DNA of 64,000 bases from Bacteroidales bacterium (GCA_016709025.1 JADJEQ010000019.1:202984-266983), one strand, 5' to 3'. Shown: positions 26,930 to 36,969, numbered from the stretch's first letter. A program made the numbers and translations. Notes: generated by a model not told the origin, from the sequence alone.

Positions 26930-27646
26930 TTACTTTGCTTTTCTGAACTTCAATTTTTCTTCCGGCTTCATCTTCTCACACGCATACTGAAAAATCAACC
27001 GGGGTGCGGTGTCTTTCCATTTCAGCAGGAAGGCTTCTGTTTCTTCCGGTTTTATTTTCCAGGCTTCTCGCAGAAACCAGCCCATTCCCTGGTGAACTTC
27101 GCGTTCGGGATCGCTCATGAGTGGCTCAACAAATGCAAACAAATCCTGAAAAGGTATGACAGTTTTAAGCAACTTGATGAAAGTAACAGGTACGCATCGA
27201 CGTTGGAATTTATAGGGGGAGGTAATCCAACCGGTAAAATCATTTTTATCCACCAAACCCTGTTTCATGAGTTCAGGTAAAAAGAACATCCCGAAGTAAT
27301 CGGCGTGGGCCCAGTTGGCAATGCCGGTTTCGAACCAGCTTTCCAGCCGGATGAAATCAGATTTGATAAGCTTATCCTTCACGATGGTGATTAAAATCAG
27401 GGCAAAAGATGTTTCTTCATATTTTCCGCTCTTCATCAGCAGGGGAGCTGTCTCAAAAACAAGATCAACCGTAATTTCATCTGAATTCCTCAGTTCAGCT
27501 TTCTTTGCATCCATCAGGGCCTGGCTCAGGCCCCAGGCATCGTAAACACCTTCCTTGAAATATCGTGAGTATTTCTTTACAAGTTCGGGGTTGGCGTTGG
27601 CCTGGCAATAATTGAGTAAATCGTTGAACAGTACCTGTGGTTTCAT
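26930..27646 (-). CDS. AlkD-like DNA alkylation repair protein
   Basis: 239 residues from MKPQVLF, made of HEAT-like helical repeats of the DNA-alkylation-repair family (PF08713). Recognisable stretches: HADYFGMFFLPELM (~128-141), a region with FQRRCVPVTFIKLL (~160) and HQGMGWFLREAWKI (~200), the last being the conserved helix with Trp and Arg that lines the DNA groove in AlkC/AlkD proteins. Glycosylase action on alkylated purines is known for AlkD; whether this member is active is not certain. An upstream Met at 27664 is an alternative start. Confidence 0.85.
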   Translation of the reverse strand: MKPQVLFNDLLNYCQANANPELVKKYSRYFKEGVYDAWGLSQALMDAKKAELRNSDEITVDLVFETAPLLMKSGKYEETSFALILITIVKDKLIKSDFIRLESWFETGIANWAHADYFGMFFLPELMKQGLVDKNDFTGWITSPYKFQRRCVPVTFIKLLKTVIPFQDLFAFVEPLMSDPEREVHQGMGWFLREAWKIKPEETEAFLLKWKDTAPRLIFQYACEKMKPEEKLKFRKAK

Positions 27647-27784
27647 GCGATCGGATTTGAACAATAATCCGGGTATTATCTGAACACTTGGTCAAAATTA
27701 GAAAAAACAGCGGAAATACACACAATCAGAAAGGCCTTTCATTAATATCTTTTTCAAAGGAATATTCCTAAAAAGAGGTAGAAT

Positions 27785-27815
27785 TTTCAACCATGCATAA
27801 ATTTGTCTAACTTTG
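27785..27815 (+). promoter_or_regulatory. Promoter of the TPR/HTH signalling gene
   Basis: TAACTTTG (27808-27815) matches the -7 consensus exactly, with TTTC (one mismatch to TTTG) nineteen bases upstream. Predicted start of transcription is about 15 bases before the ATG. Confidence 0.55.
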
Positions 27816-27837
27816 TTTAAGAAGATATCTACAATTG

Positions 27838-29607
27838 ATGAACATCAACTCTTTTTCATTTACCATACAAATGAATCGGGCACTAAAAATGCCTTTGATT
27901 TTATTGCTGCTGGTTTTGTTTGGTTGTTCAGAACTTTTTGCCAACAACCGGCTCGATAGCCTCAGGACAGAACTTGCAAAGGCTGGGAATGACACTTCGT
28001 CTATCAGGATATACAGCTTAATTGCCAGCGAATTAAATACTCAAAAAAGCAGCCCCGATTCAGTCTTGCTTTATCTGAACAAAGCACTTGACCTTTCTGA
28101 TAAATCGGGATACAACAAGCACCTGTATTCTATTTACGGACAGTTTGCTCTTCTGTTTTCAGGCAGTGGCAACTACTCTATTTCACTGGATTATCATTTT
28201 AAAATCCTGAATCTGCTTGATGCAGAACAAGCAAGGGAACCTGACAACATAACAATCCTGAGCAGGTATTCCAGCACTTATGTTATCATTGGAACCACCT
28301 ATTTTAATCTTGAGAACAATGCCAAAGCCCTGGAATATTACCAAAAGGGTCTTGATAAAATAAACCAGCTTGCCAAAATAGACCCGGATTTTCCGGTAAA
28401 TGATAGGCGTCTGATTATATTTATCAATATGGGTGGGGCATACCTGAGCGGCCGTGATTTTGAGAAAGCCAGGCAGAATTTCGAGAAGGCCCTCGAAATG
28501 AACAGGCAGATCAATAACCAGGTGTATTATGGGGTATTGTATAATAACCTTGGAATTGTTTATAAGGAAAAGAAGGATTTCCCGAAGGCTTTGGACTTTT
28601 ACAACAAGTGTCTTGACATCCGTACCAGGCTGGCGGATACGGCCGGTATGGCACAGATTTTCAACAATCTGGGTGATTATTATTATCTGACAGGCGATTA
28701 TAACAAATCAATTGAGATTCTTAACAAAGCATTGGCATTCAGCCGCAAGGCAGGAAACATCAGGTCACAAATGAAGGCAGCCAATTTTCTTTCAATGACC
28801 TATGAAAAAATCAACAAACAAGCGGATGCACTGGCGATGCATAAGCTGTTTAAACAACTGAACGACAGTATCATTAACAGCGAACAGATTCAGAATACAG
28901 CCAGGCTTGAACTTCAGTACCAATACGATAAGCAACGCAAGGAAAGTGAACTGCAGCAAGAAATTATGCTGGCAAGAAAGGAGCGTAAAGCGCTGATTTA
29001 TCTTATCATCGCCGGATTGTTGTTGTTCTCGTTTGTGATTGTTATGCTGCTCAACCGCAACCAGCGGATTAAAATAAAACAGTCGAAGCTGCTACAGGAG
29101 AGCCTTGAACTTGAAAGTAAAAACCTGAACCTCGAAAAGCAGAACCTGCTGCTGGAAAAGCAAAACCTTGAACTTGAGCTCGAATTCCGCAACAAGGAAC
29201 TTGCTACGCATGTGATGTACCTGTTGAAAAAGAATGAATTTATAGGATCAATTACTGAAAAGTTGCTGTCATTAAAGCCCTTGTTACTTCCGGAGAATAA
29301 AGTGTGGATGCAGGACATTGTTAAAGAGATGAAGTCGAACATCGACAACACCGTCTGGGGCGAGTTTGAAGTCAGGTTTCAGCAGGTTCACAAGGATTTT
29401 TACCTGAAACTCAGCGAAAAGTATCCTGATCTTACGCCCAATGAAACAAAGTTGTGTGCTTTTCTGCGCCTCAATATGACCACCAAGGATATCTCCGCCA
29501 TTACCTTCCAGTCGTTAAAAAGCATTCAGGTAGCCCGCGCCCGGTTGCGGAAAAAGATGGATATTACACGGGATGATAACCTGGTTTCATTGCTGCAGCA
29601 GTTATAG
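27838..29607 (+). CDS. TPR-domain membrane protein with C-terminal LuxR-like HTH
   Basis: 589 residues. An N-terminal signal or lipoprotein-like segment (LLLLVLFGCSELFA) is followed by six or so tetratricopeptide repeats (~90-340; e.g. YNNLGIVYKEKKDFPKALDFYNKCL). A transmembrane helix (ALIYLIIAGLLLFSFVIVML, ~385) leads to a Leu/Glu coiled coil with repeated LEKQNLELE units, then a helix-turn-helix at the C-terminus (TPNETKLCAFLRLNMTTKDIS). This layout is common in Bacteroidota: periplasmic TPR sensing joined to a cytoplasmic DNA-binding-like end. A start at MNRALK (27871) would fit the signal sequence better. Confidence 0.82.
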   Translation: MNINSFSFTIQMNRALKMPLILLLLVLFGCSELFANNRLDSLRTELAKAGNDTSSIRIYSLIASELNTQKSSPDSVLLYLNKALDLSDKSGYNKHLYSIYGQFALLFSGSGNYSISLDYHFKILNLLDAEQAREPDNITILSRYSSTYVIIGTTYFNLENNAKALEYYQKGLDKINQLAKIDPDFPVNDRRLIIFINMGGAYLSGRDFEKARQNFEKALEMNRQINNQVYYGVLYNNLGIVYKEKKDFPKALDFYNKCLDIRTRLADTAGMAQIFNNLGDYYYLTGDYNKSIEILNKALAFSRKAGNIRSQMKAANFLSMTYEKINKQADALAMHKLFKQLNDSIINSEQIQNTARLELQYQYDKQRKESELQQEIMLARKERKALIYLIIAGLLLFSFVIVMLLNRNQRIKIKQSKLLQESLELESKNLNLEKQNLLLEKQNLELELEFRNKELATHVMYLLKKNEFIGSITEKLLSLKPLLLPENKVWMQDIVKEMKSNIDNTVWGEFEVRFQQVHKDFYLKLSEKYPDLTPNETKLCAFLRLNMTTKDISAITFQSLKSIQVARARLRKKMDITRDDNLVSLLQQL

Positions 29608-29634
29608 GCTCAGGATGACTGTCAGTCTGAGCCT
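29606..29634 (+). terminator. Hairpin at the end of the TPR/HTH gene
   Basis: AGGCTCAG and CTGAGCCT pair; the stem begins inside the stop codon. No T-run follows, so it is a weak terminator candidate. Confidence 0.4.
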
Positions 29635-29687
29635 GTCTGCCTGTAACTTATTACATTAATTGCCTCTTATTAAGCAAACAGGCAGGC
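29631..29687. repeat. Inverted CAGGCAGACAGGC-type element
   Basis: GCCTGTCTGCCTG and CAGGCAGGC face each other 35 bases apart. The same core forms a tight hairpin at 36852-36884. Confidence 0.5.
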
Positions 29688-29860
29688 GGAGTCGAAGACA
29701 ATTTTTCTTAACTAAACGGTATGGCTGTATAAATAGCCAATACTCCGGGTTGAAAACAGGGATTATCCGGCCAGGAGGTTCTCCCCCAGGGTGCTCTTTG
29801 AATTGGGGAAGTTGTTTCGAAAGTATCTCTAAGCTGCTTTTTCTTTGGCAGACGAAAATA

Positions 29861-30535
29861 TTACCGCTTCTTATAGGTCCACCCAAAACCCACATTTATT
29901 CCCGCCATGAATCTGTCTTCTGAGTAGGTTGGATGCCAGTGAGATTGTGAAGACCCAATGCTGATATGGTCCAGTAGAAATTTATAATCCGTAAAAACAC
30001 CGGAAAAAATATGAAAACCATTGTTCAGCTTTCTGTGAAATTGAAATGCCAGCCGGAATGAACATCCTCCTTCATATCCACCAGGCGTTTCGTTGATTGT
30101 TTTCGGGTTGTCGTTGGTGTAATAAGTAAATGATTGATAGTTACGCGGAATGTTGAAAATGAAACCTGTCTCTATCAGAAACTTATTTTTCTTTACTTCC
30201 TGCTTATTCAGTGGAAACCCTATTAGAACCGGTATGTTATAATAATCAATACTATAAGTAACTTTGTCAATATTGTCTGAGCTCTCAAAAGAATTATAAT
30301 ATTTTTTTGAGGTATAAAATAACCCGGTTGTAATTCTGAATGGTTTAAAATTTTGTGATACAACGCCTCCAAATCCATAATTAAATTGAATTTCGTATTC
30401 AAGGAAATAGTGTGGATATAAAACAAATAGTTCAAACGAAAGCGCTGGTTTTAATTTCTCCGTACTATCCTGTGCAATAGAAGAATTGTATATAGCAAGG
30501 ATGAAAATACAAGTGATTACGAATTTATTTCGCAT
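29861..30535 (-). CDS. Small outer-membrane beta-barrel protein
   Basis: 224 residues with a signal peptide (MRNKFVITCIFILAIYNSSIAQ) and alternating aromatic strands throughout, ending AGINVGFGWTYKKR. This fits the outer-membrane beta-barrel/PorT-like group by pattern only. No neighbour shares its direction closely. Function unknown. Confidence 0.75.
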   Translation of the reverse strand: MRNKFVITCIFILAIYNSSIAQDSTEKLKPALSFELFVLYPHYFLEYEIQFNYGFGGVVSQNFKPFRITTGLFYTSKKYYNSFESSDNIDKVTYSIDYYNIPVLIGFPLNKQEVKKNKFLIETGFIFNIPRNYQSFTYYTNDNPKTINETPGGYEGGCSFRLAFQFHRKLNNGFHIFSGVFTDYKFLLDHISIGSSQSHWHPTYSEDRFMAGINVGFGWTYKKR

Positions 30536-30980
30536 AAGTTAAGCAGCATATCTCAAATAGCAGGAAAGTTTTTATTTGCACAACGAATTTACGTTACAAT
30601 TCCGATTTGTCAATAGTAAATGAACAACTGCCCGTGTTAAATTATCTGGCGTAGCTGTTGTGCCGCATAACTGCTGATATTTGATTTATACAGGCTCAAT
30701 ATTGGTATCGTTATCCTTTGCGTTCAACAGATTGAACAAACAATTGGTTTGTTGATGATTTTTATGCTTATTCTATTGAAATTCCAATTTCATCCGGAAA
30801 TATACTATCCCCGAATCCCTTGCACCATGACCTCGTAAAATATTTATAATCAGACAGATAGACTTCCTGTAGCATTTTTGTTCCCTCCATTTTACTGCCT
30901 GTAGCTTTTTTGTGGTGTATAATAATTAGGAGTAGCTGCCTGCGTGAACGAATTTTGCAGCAACGTTTTTACCACGAAAA
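30536..30980. other. Gene-free AT-rich gap
   Basis: No coding frame or RNA recognised. The only structure seen is a near-duplicate CTGTAGCATTTTTGT / CTGTAGCTTTTTTGT about 30 bases apart near 30865-30920. It separates two divergent genes and presumably holds their promoters. Confidence 0.5.
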
Positions 30981-31160
30981 ATGAAATCGCCAAAAAATAA
31001 TAAATCAGATCAGGTCGAAAAGGAACTTCAGGATATGATTGATCAGTTGAACAGCGAAAATGTTGCGCTGACCAAGATACTGAGCCTTCTTGAACCCAAA
31101 GAAAAACTGAAAGACCGAAAAAAGCCGGGGTCCGGTGAAGATGGTATTTCAGAGAATTGA
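30981..31160 (+). CDS. Small coiled-coil protein, 59 residues
   Basis: An ATG-to-TGA frame encodes a very polar peptide with heptad leucines (ELQDMIDQL, ALTKILSLLEP) and a Lys/Gly-rich end. It stands 45 bases before the large T9SS protein gene on the same strand and has ordinary codon use. No family recognised; small Asp/Glu/Lys coiled coils of this kind are often uncharacterised. Moderately sure it is a gene because of its composition and position. Confidence 0.55.
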   Translation: MKSPKNNKSDQVEKELQDMIDQLNSENVALTKILSLLEPKEKLKDRKKPGSGEDGISEN

Positions 31161-31205
31161 GAACCAAATATTTAACCAATAAATAATAAACCAAATCGTT
31201 GAATC

Positions 31206-34200
31206 ATGAGAAAAATGACTTTTTGTTTAACCCTGATGGTGATCCTGCTGTTTATTCAAACACAGAGTGGATTTGCGCAACAGGGCATTCTGGGGCATCT
31301 TGGGAAACCCTTCCAGGCACCCTCTGACAGAAACGGACCGGCGCTTTATGATCAGTTTAACATGGTGGGTGACGGCTTCATGGTTTGCCAGGAGTTTACC
31401 GATCCAGCATCTGCTGCCAATACAAGTTTTTCGGCCGATGACTTTGTCGTTCCGGCCGGAGAATCGTGGGCTGTGCGTTACGTAGATGTTGCCGGGGCAT
31501 ATTTTGCATGGAACGGCAATCAGATAGAATCGCTGAACATTACGTTCTACGAAAACAACAATGGTGTTCCGGGTGCTGCATTGCATACGTTCACACACTA
31601 TACAAACTACAATGAGATTCTGATCAATGACTACTCGCACAGCAGCCGGTTCGAGATCATGCTGCCCTCTACACTGGAATTTACCGAAGGTCATTACTGG
31701 CTGGGCGTGCAGGCAGTCGGCGATTTTGGCGTGATGGGCCAATGGGGCTGGCTGACACATCAGGGGTTTACCATCGAAAATGAATACCAGTGGAAGAATC
31801 CCGCCAATGGTTACGGCACCGGCAATGTTGACTGGACAGCCGCTTCACTGATGACCTGGTACGATTTCAATCTGGCCTTTGCATTGTACGGAGAAGGACT
31901 TGACAATGATCTTACGCTGATGAGCATTGATGCTCCGGCAACTTCAGCTACCCTTGGTTCCTCTGAACAGATCACCGTGACACTGAAAAATGAAGGAAGC
32001 AGTCTGATGACCGGTTTTGACGTAAGCTATTCGGTGAATGGCGGAGCTACCATTACGGAGAATGTGGGTACTTTTTCGCTTGAAGCCAACCAGATCGCCC
32101 AATATACTTTTACCGCTACGGCTGATTTTTCTGTACCCGGACCTTATGAAATTACTGCATCTGCTTTGGCATCCGGCGATCCACGACCTGAAAACAATAC
32201 TGCAACAAAGAGTATTTATAACCTCGGAACCATCTATCCGATGCCGGCTACCGGCACACAGACGATTACAACCTGCGGTGGTACCTTTACCGATTCGGGT
32301 GGATTGGATGGCAACTTTGGCGACTATGATGATGCTGTTACCACCATTTATCCTGAAATTTCCGGGGACCGCATCAGGCTTACTTTCATTGAGTTTAATG
32401 CAAGCTGGGGCGGATTCACCATATACAACGGAACCGGCATGGATGCACCTTTGATCGGGACCTGGAATGGAACCGATAGCCCTGGTGTTATTGATGCCCT
32501 GAATCCCTCGGGAGCCCTGACCATTCATTTTATGGGACCGGGCTGGGAAAATACTTCAGGCTGGGTGGCTTTTATCTCCTGCACAACTCCGGTTCCTGAC
32601 GATTTTGCTTTACTTGCCCTGAATTGCGACATTCCTACCATTTTCGTCGGGGATGTACCCTTGCTTTCTGCAAAAGTCCAGAATTACGGATCGGCATCAC
32701 AGGAAAAGACGGTTACATTCAAGGCCAACGGTGTTGAAATCGGCACCCAACTGACAGGCCTTCTCGGAGCAGCCGATACCGCATGGGTATCCCTTCCCTG
32801 GACACCAACCGAAGCCGGTAACTATCTGATTGAAGCCAGTGTACCGGAGGATGAAGGCGCTGACCCGAATAATTTTATTACCATTGAAAAGCCGGTTTAC
32901 CCGTTTGGATCATTTTATGAAGATTTTGAAGCAGAGATGTTTCCGCCTGAAAACTGGAGGCATGGCGGATTGTGGGGCAGGGCAACCGACCCGTCGAACG
33001 GAAATTTCAATGCACAGGCATTCTTCGCCTACAATCAATCGGATACCCTGGTAACTCCGCGGCTTCTGGTTGAAGATGGAGGGGCAATTTCATTTGCAGC
33101 GAAAACAACCATGTGGTGGGTTGGGAATATGGACCTTTACTGGCTCGACGAATCCACCGGCATCTGGAGTTATATTCAGAATATTCCGCTCAATACATTC
33201 AGCTATGACCTCTTTGAGATTGATCTCTCAGCGTATGCCGGCATTGGGCGCATCGGTTTCTTTGTAAATGTTACCGACCCCTACTCTTTTTCCGGAAGTG
33301 TACATCTTGACCAGGTAATCGGTTCCGGAATTACCGTTTACTCCGATGACTTCGACCTGAAAGCCAAGGCATTCGAAGGCAATGATTATTACAATATCGG
33401 GGAGGAAGTAAGTTTCAGCCTGACCATACGGAATGATGGAATGATGGATATTCCTGCAGGTGACTATAACGTTAAACTGATGAGGGGAGGAAATTCACCT
33501 GAGGAATTATCTTCAATTCCGGGCAACGAAATTGCAAGCTTTACTGAGCAAACGTATGATTTTACTTACACTTTCGATGCAATAGAGCAATTTCCGGTGT
33601 ATGCCGAAATTGAATATGCGGCCGATGAATATCCGGTTAACAATACCAGCCGGACCATCAATCTTCATGGATTGGCTGGTGAATCAGAAATTGTTAGTGT
33701 TGGAGAAGATGTTTTTATTGCAAACTGGCCGATTGAATTTACCCTGAAAAAGAGTCTTTCGGAAACCATCTATGCAAACACCGAGATAAACCGTACAGGT
33801 GTGATTTTCGGTATTGGTTATGAATATTATTTTAAAGCAGATGAACTGAATGCACCGGTTCGCATCTGGATGGGTGAAACGGATACCCTGAATTTAATGA
33901 CCTGGATTCCGGCAACGGAAATGACACTGGTATACGATGGTTTACTGAGCATTCCCGAAGGCAAACATTCAGTTTATATTCCATTCCAGACACCCTTTAA
34001 TTACAGCGATGGTTCGAAAAACCTGATTATCATGACTGAAAAGATCGGAGATCACGGCCGGCCGGATCAGAATTATTACGGGTACGGATCAATGCAGATG
34101 TCCACCCTGGTAACTGCCAGCGATGTTGAAATCCCAGATCCTTACAATCCACCGACATATGGTGGGATGAGTACAAACATGAACCCCAACATAAGGTTTG

Positions 34201-35744
34201 TATTTAATGATAACCTTGGCCTGACCTCCGGCACGGTAAGTGAACAGGGTGGAGCACCGATTGAAGGGGCGAAAGTTGTGATTGATGATCTGAAAATTAC
34301 GGCTATTACCGATGCTTCAGGCAATTACGAAATGCCTTTTGTCCCTGCCGGAGCATTTCAGGCAACGGCTGAGAAATTTGCCTATATGCCGGTGACCCAG
34401 CCATTGACTGTGAGCCAGGGCGTTAATACCGACCTCGATTTTACATTGGGGCTGCTCGAACTGGTGAATTTAACTGGTAATATAACCGGTGACAACGCGC
34501 CGGGTACAGGCATTGCAAATGCTGTAGTTACCCTGACAGGTTACAGCAATTTTAATACAACTTCAAACACTGGTGGTGATTTTGTCCTACAGAATGTTTA
34601 CAGTTTCCAGACATACCTGCTTACAATTGATGCAGACGGGTACGACGTTTATACCGATGAAGTTGTTGTTTCAGATTCAGACATCGACCTGGGGGATATT
34701 GTTTTAACAGAAACCCTGCTGATTCCTTTTGCAGTGATTGCACAGCCGGGGATTGATCAGGCAGTTATTCAGTGGTCAGTGCCAACAGAATCGGCTCAAA
34801 CAGTAATGGCTTTCGATGATGGTGTTCATGAGAACGGATATGCCGGTGAACCTAACGAAGTAGTCTGGCTGGGCAACTATTTCCCGATAGAGGAGGTTTC
34901 AACGGTTACAGGTTTCGATATATACTGGGCAGGTTACGGACTCAATACACAGCAGATCATGCGTCTGGATGTTTTCGATGATCAGAATAAGGTTGTTGTC
35001 AGCAGCGAAGAATTTTTATCAGGCCTTGATGAATGGCTGCATATTGATATTCCGAATATCACACTTCAGGGCGATTATTATGTGATGATCAGCTGGAGCG
35101 GTTTGTTTGCCCAGTCAACTTTCCTGGCTATTGATACCACTACCAACAACCCGGATTACGCGTATTATCGTTATCCTGACGGAGATTTTCAGCTGCTTTC
35201 CGGCCTGACCGGTCATTCCGGCACATTCCTTATGCATGCCAATGTTATGACGGAACCCGGAGACCGGGAATCCGGCAGAACAGTTAATTCGTACGACATC
35301 AGCTTCGGGTTGCTTGGTGATATAAACAATGCCGGAAACTGGCCATTGCTGAATGAGGCACCTTTAACTGCCAACACATATACCGATCTCAACTGGCCCC
35401 CGATGGTCAGCGGTAAGTATTTGTATGCGGTGAAGGCCTTGTACACCAATGGGGAATCGGAACTGGCCTTCTCGGATATACTTGATTTTGTGTATGTCAA
35501 CAATTCATATGTTGCTGCACCTGAATTGCTGGTGTATCCGAATCCTGCTTCTGATGTCGTAACCATTTCCGGATCAGATCAGGCGGATCTGTCTGTTTAT
35601 GGCATGGATGGCAGGTTATATGCTTCAATTAAAATTGATTCTGATGCCTATCAATTAAATGTAAGCCGGTTTTCCAAGGGGTCCTATGTGCTGGTTTTAA
35701 GAAGCACAATAGGGGTAAAACAGCTTAAATTACTTGTGAACTAG
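31206..35744 (+). CDS. Large multidomain T9SS-secreted surface protein
   Basis: 1512 residues exported by Sec and then type IX secretion. Order: signal peptide (1-25); an N-terminal jelly-roll-like region (~50-225); a CARDB-like Ig repeat (~240-330); a CUB-like domain with ISGDRIRLTFIEF (~350-455); another CARDB-like unit; a MAM/cleaved-adhesin-like lectin domain from FYEDFEAEMFPPENW (~570-700); further Ig-like units; two carboxypeptidase-regulatory-like domains (~1010-1180); a second jelly-roll-like part resembling the first (~1210-1370); and a C-terminal sorting domain with LLVYPNPASDVVTI. It has no evident catalytic site, so an adhesin or matrix role is likely. Followed by a strong terminator. 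Confidence 0.88.
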   Translation: MRKMTFCLTLMVILLFIQTQSGFAQQGILGHLGKPFQAPSDRNGPALYDQFNMVGDGFMVCQEFTDPASAANTSFSADDFVVPAGESWAVRYVDVAGAYFAWNGNQIESLNITFYENNNGVPGAALHTFTHYTNYNEILINDYSHSSRFEIMLPSTLEFTEGHYWLGVQAVGDFGVMGQWGWLTHQGFTIENEYQWKNPANGYGTGNVDWTAASLMTWYDFNLAFALYGEGLDNDLTLMSIDAPATSATLGSSEQITVTLKNEGSSLMTGFDVSYSVNGGATITENVGTFSLEANQIAQYTFTATADFSVPGPYEITASALASGDPRPENNTATKSIYNLGTIYPMPATGTQTITTCGGTFTDSGGLDGNFGDYDDAVTTIYPEISGDRIRLTFIEFNASWGGFTIYNGTGMDAPLIGTWNGTDSPGVIDALNPSGALTIHFMGPGWENTSGWVAFISCTTPVPDDFALLALNCDIPTIFVGDVPLLSAKVQNYGSASQEKTVTFKANGVEIGTQLTGLLGAADTAWVSLPWTPTEAGNYLIEASVPEDEGADPNNFITIEKPVYPFGSFYEDFEAEMFPPENWRHGGLWGRATDPSNGNFNAQAFFAYNQSDTLVTPRLLVEDGGAISFAAKTTMWWVGNMDLYWLDESTGIWSYIQNIPLNTFSYDLFEIDLSAYAGIGRIGFFVNVTDPYSFSGSVHLDQVIGSGITVYSDDFDLKAKAFEGNDYYNIGEEVSFSLTIRNDGMMDIPAGDYNVKLMRGGNSPEELSSIPGNEIASFTEQTYDFTYTFDAIEQFPVYAEIEYAADEYPVNNTSRTINLHGLAGESEIVSVGEDVFIANWPIEFTLKKSLSETIYANTEINRTGVIFGIGYEYYFKADELNAPVRIWMGETDTLNLMTWIPATEMTLVYDGLLSIPEGKHSVYIPFQTPFNYSDGSKNLIIMTEKIGDHGRPDQNYYGYGSMQMSTLVTASDVEIPDPYNPPTYGGMSTNMNPNIRFVFNDNLGLTSGTVSEQGGAPIEGAKVVIDDLKITAITDASGNYEMPFVPAGAFQATAEKFAYMPVTQPLTVSQGVNTDLDFTLGLLELVNLTGNITGDNAPGTGIANAVVTLTGYSNFNTTSNTGGDFVLQNVYSFQTYLLTIDADGYDVYTDEVVVSDSDIDLGDIVLTETLLIPFAVIAQPGIDQAVIQWSVPTESAQTVMAFDDGVHENGYAGEPNEVVWLGNYFPIEEVSTVTGFDIYWAGYGLNTQQIMRLDVFDDQNKVVVSSEEFLSGLDEWLHIDIPNITLQGDYYVMISWSGLFAQSTFLAIDTTTNNPDYAYYRYPDGDFQLLSGLTGHSGTFLMHANVMTEPGDRESGRTVNSYDISFGLLGDINNAGNWPLLNEAPLTANTYTDLNWPPMVSGKYLYAVKALYTNGESELAFSDILDFVYVNNSYVAAPELLVYPNPASDVVTISGSDQADLSVYGMDGRLYASIKIDSDAYQLNVSRFSKGSYVLVLRSTIGVKQLKLLVN

Positions 35745-35784
35745 TTTTTCTAACAACCCGGGTGGGGTTACTTTTGATTGCTTG

Positions 35785-35820
35785 CCGGATGTTGCCGTTT
35801 CAGGTAGCATCCGGTTTTTT
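35785..35820 (+). terminator. Terminator after the T9SS surface protein gene
   Basis: CCGGATG pairs with CATCCGG around a 16-base loop and is followed by six T residues. Confidence 0.8.
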
Positions 35821-35876
35821 ATATTTTAACCTTTTGCCGATTGGGTGGATAAAAAATCCCGATTTGGAATCGGATA

Positions 35877-36055
35877 AAACCTAACAGGTCTTCTTACGAC
35901 CTGTTAGGTTTAGACCGCCGTTAGCGGTTGGGAAAGATAGGATAAACCTACCAGGTCTTCTTCCCCTGTTAGGTTGAAAAGAAAGTAATAGGGTTAGAAA
36001 TAATTATAAAATCAATCAAGAAGACCTAACAGGTCGGAAGAAAACCTGTTAGGTC
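35877..36055. repeat. Cluster of three CCTAACAGG palindromes
   Basis: Hairpin 1 (35877-35911) has a perfect 14-base stem AAACCTAACAGGTC; hairpin 2 (35944-35975) is a degenerate version; hairpin 3 (36023-36055) has a perfect 12-base stem GACCTAACAGGT. Loops differ while stems are conserved, as in REP-like elements. The stretch holds no gene and lies between convergent genes. Confidence 0.8.
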
Positions 36056-36075
36056 GGGGGGGTAACCCATTTACT

Positions 36076-36774
36076 CTATTGTCTAAAGGCCGATAATTCC
36101 AGATGCTGACTAATCTTCCGGAAGCCTGTTCTCCAAAGTACAATCACAAAAGAAATGAAGGTGATGATCAATAAAAGAGATAGTAACGGATTTTCACCGG
36201 CCGACCCGGCAAACCAGAATATGAGGAAATCATAAATACCATGTGCCAAAATTGCATATATTATACTTTTAGACAGGTTGATAAAAGTATTGGTATGGCT
36301 AAACCGGGCCAATGAAAGAAAGTATCCCATGATAACCCCAAACAGGGCATGAGCCGGTACAGCAAGCACTCCGCGCATGATACCCACACCAACCCCATGT
36401 TCGGTAACGTACAGAACGTTTTCGAGGCAGGCAAATCCCAGTGATACGAAAACTGCATATACGATTCCGTCATAGTATTCATTAAAGTTGCGATTCTTCC
36501 AGATGATCCAGTACAGGAAAAAAAATTTGAAGAGTTCCTCTGGAATAGCTGCCCAAACAAATGCTTTGAATAGAGCAGTAAGAATCAAACTCACAGCCGG
36601 TATAGAGGCATCGTCAAAAGGAGCCAGAACAACTAAGGTTGCAATGGCTGAAAATACACCCCCGGTAAATGCTTTCAGCAAAAGCCCTAAAGGCTCTTTT
36701 TCGTATTTGTCGCGGTAATAAATATAGATCAGGATAACGATTACGGGAATAACAGAGATGGTGACCAGCAGCAT
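36076..36774 (-). CDS. PrsW-family intramembrane protease
   Basis: 232 residues with seven or so membrane helices. The PrsW signatures are present: EELFKFFFLYWI (catalytic Glu pair, ~90), YAVFVSLGFACLENVLYV (~112-128), the HALFGVIMGYFL helix (~142) and LAHGIYDFLI (~195). Family members cleave membrane-bound anti-sigma factors or similar proteins. No partner is adjacent, so the substrate is unknown. Confidence 0.85.
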   Translation of the reverse strand: MLLVTISVIPVIVILIYIYYRDKYEKEPLGLLLKAFTGGVFSAIATLVVLAPFDDASIPAVSLILTALFKAFVWAAIPEELFKFFFLYWIIWKNRNFNEYYDGIVYAVFVSLGFACLENVLYVTEHGVGVGIMRGVLAVPAHALFGVIMGYFLSLARFSHTNTFINLSKSIIYAILAHGIYDFLIFWFAGSAGENPLLSLLLIITFISFVIVLWRTGFRKISQHLELSAFRQ

Positions 36775-36851
36775 ACACAGAAGAATTTCGTGTAAATATA
36801 AGAAATCATTGGTGTCCGGGAAATTATTTGAAGTGAGGAACCGACCAAAGG

Positions 36852-36884
36852 GAGCCTGCCTGCCTGCTTCAGGCAGACAGGCTC
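36852..36884. repeat. GAGCCTGCCTGCCTG palindrome
   Basis: GAGCCTGCCTGCCTG and CAGGCAGACAGGCTC form a hairpin with one mismatch around a three-base loop. It shares its core with the inverted element at 29631. No T-run, so not a typical terminator. Confidence 0.6.
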
Positions 36885-36969
36885 ACCGAAGGTAATCTCA
36901 GATTCATTATTTGATTTTTTAAATTTTTAACCGGACACTATTGATAAGAAATGGTTAAAGACGACCAGC

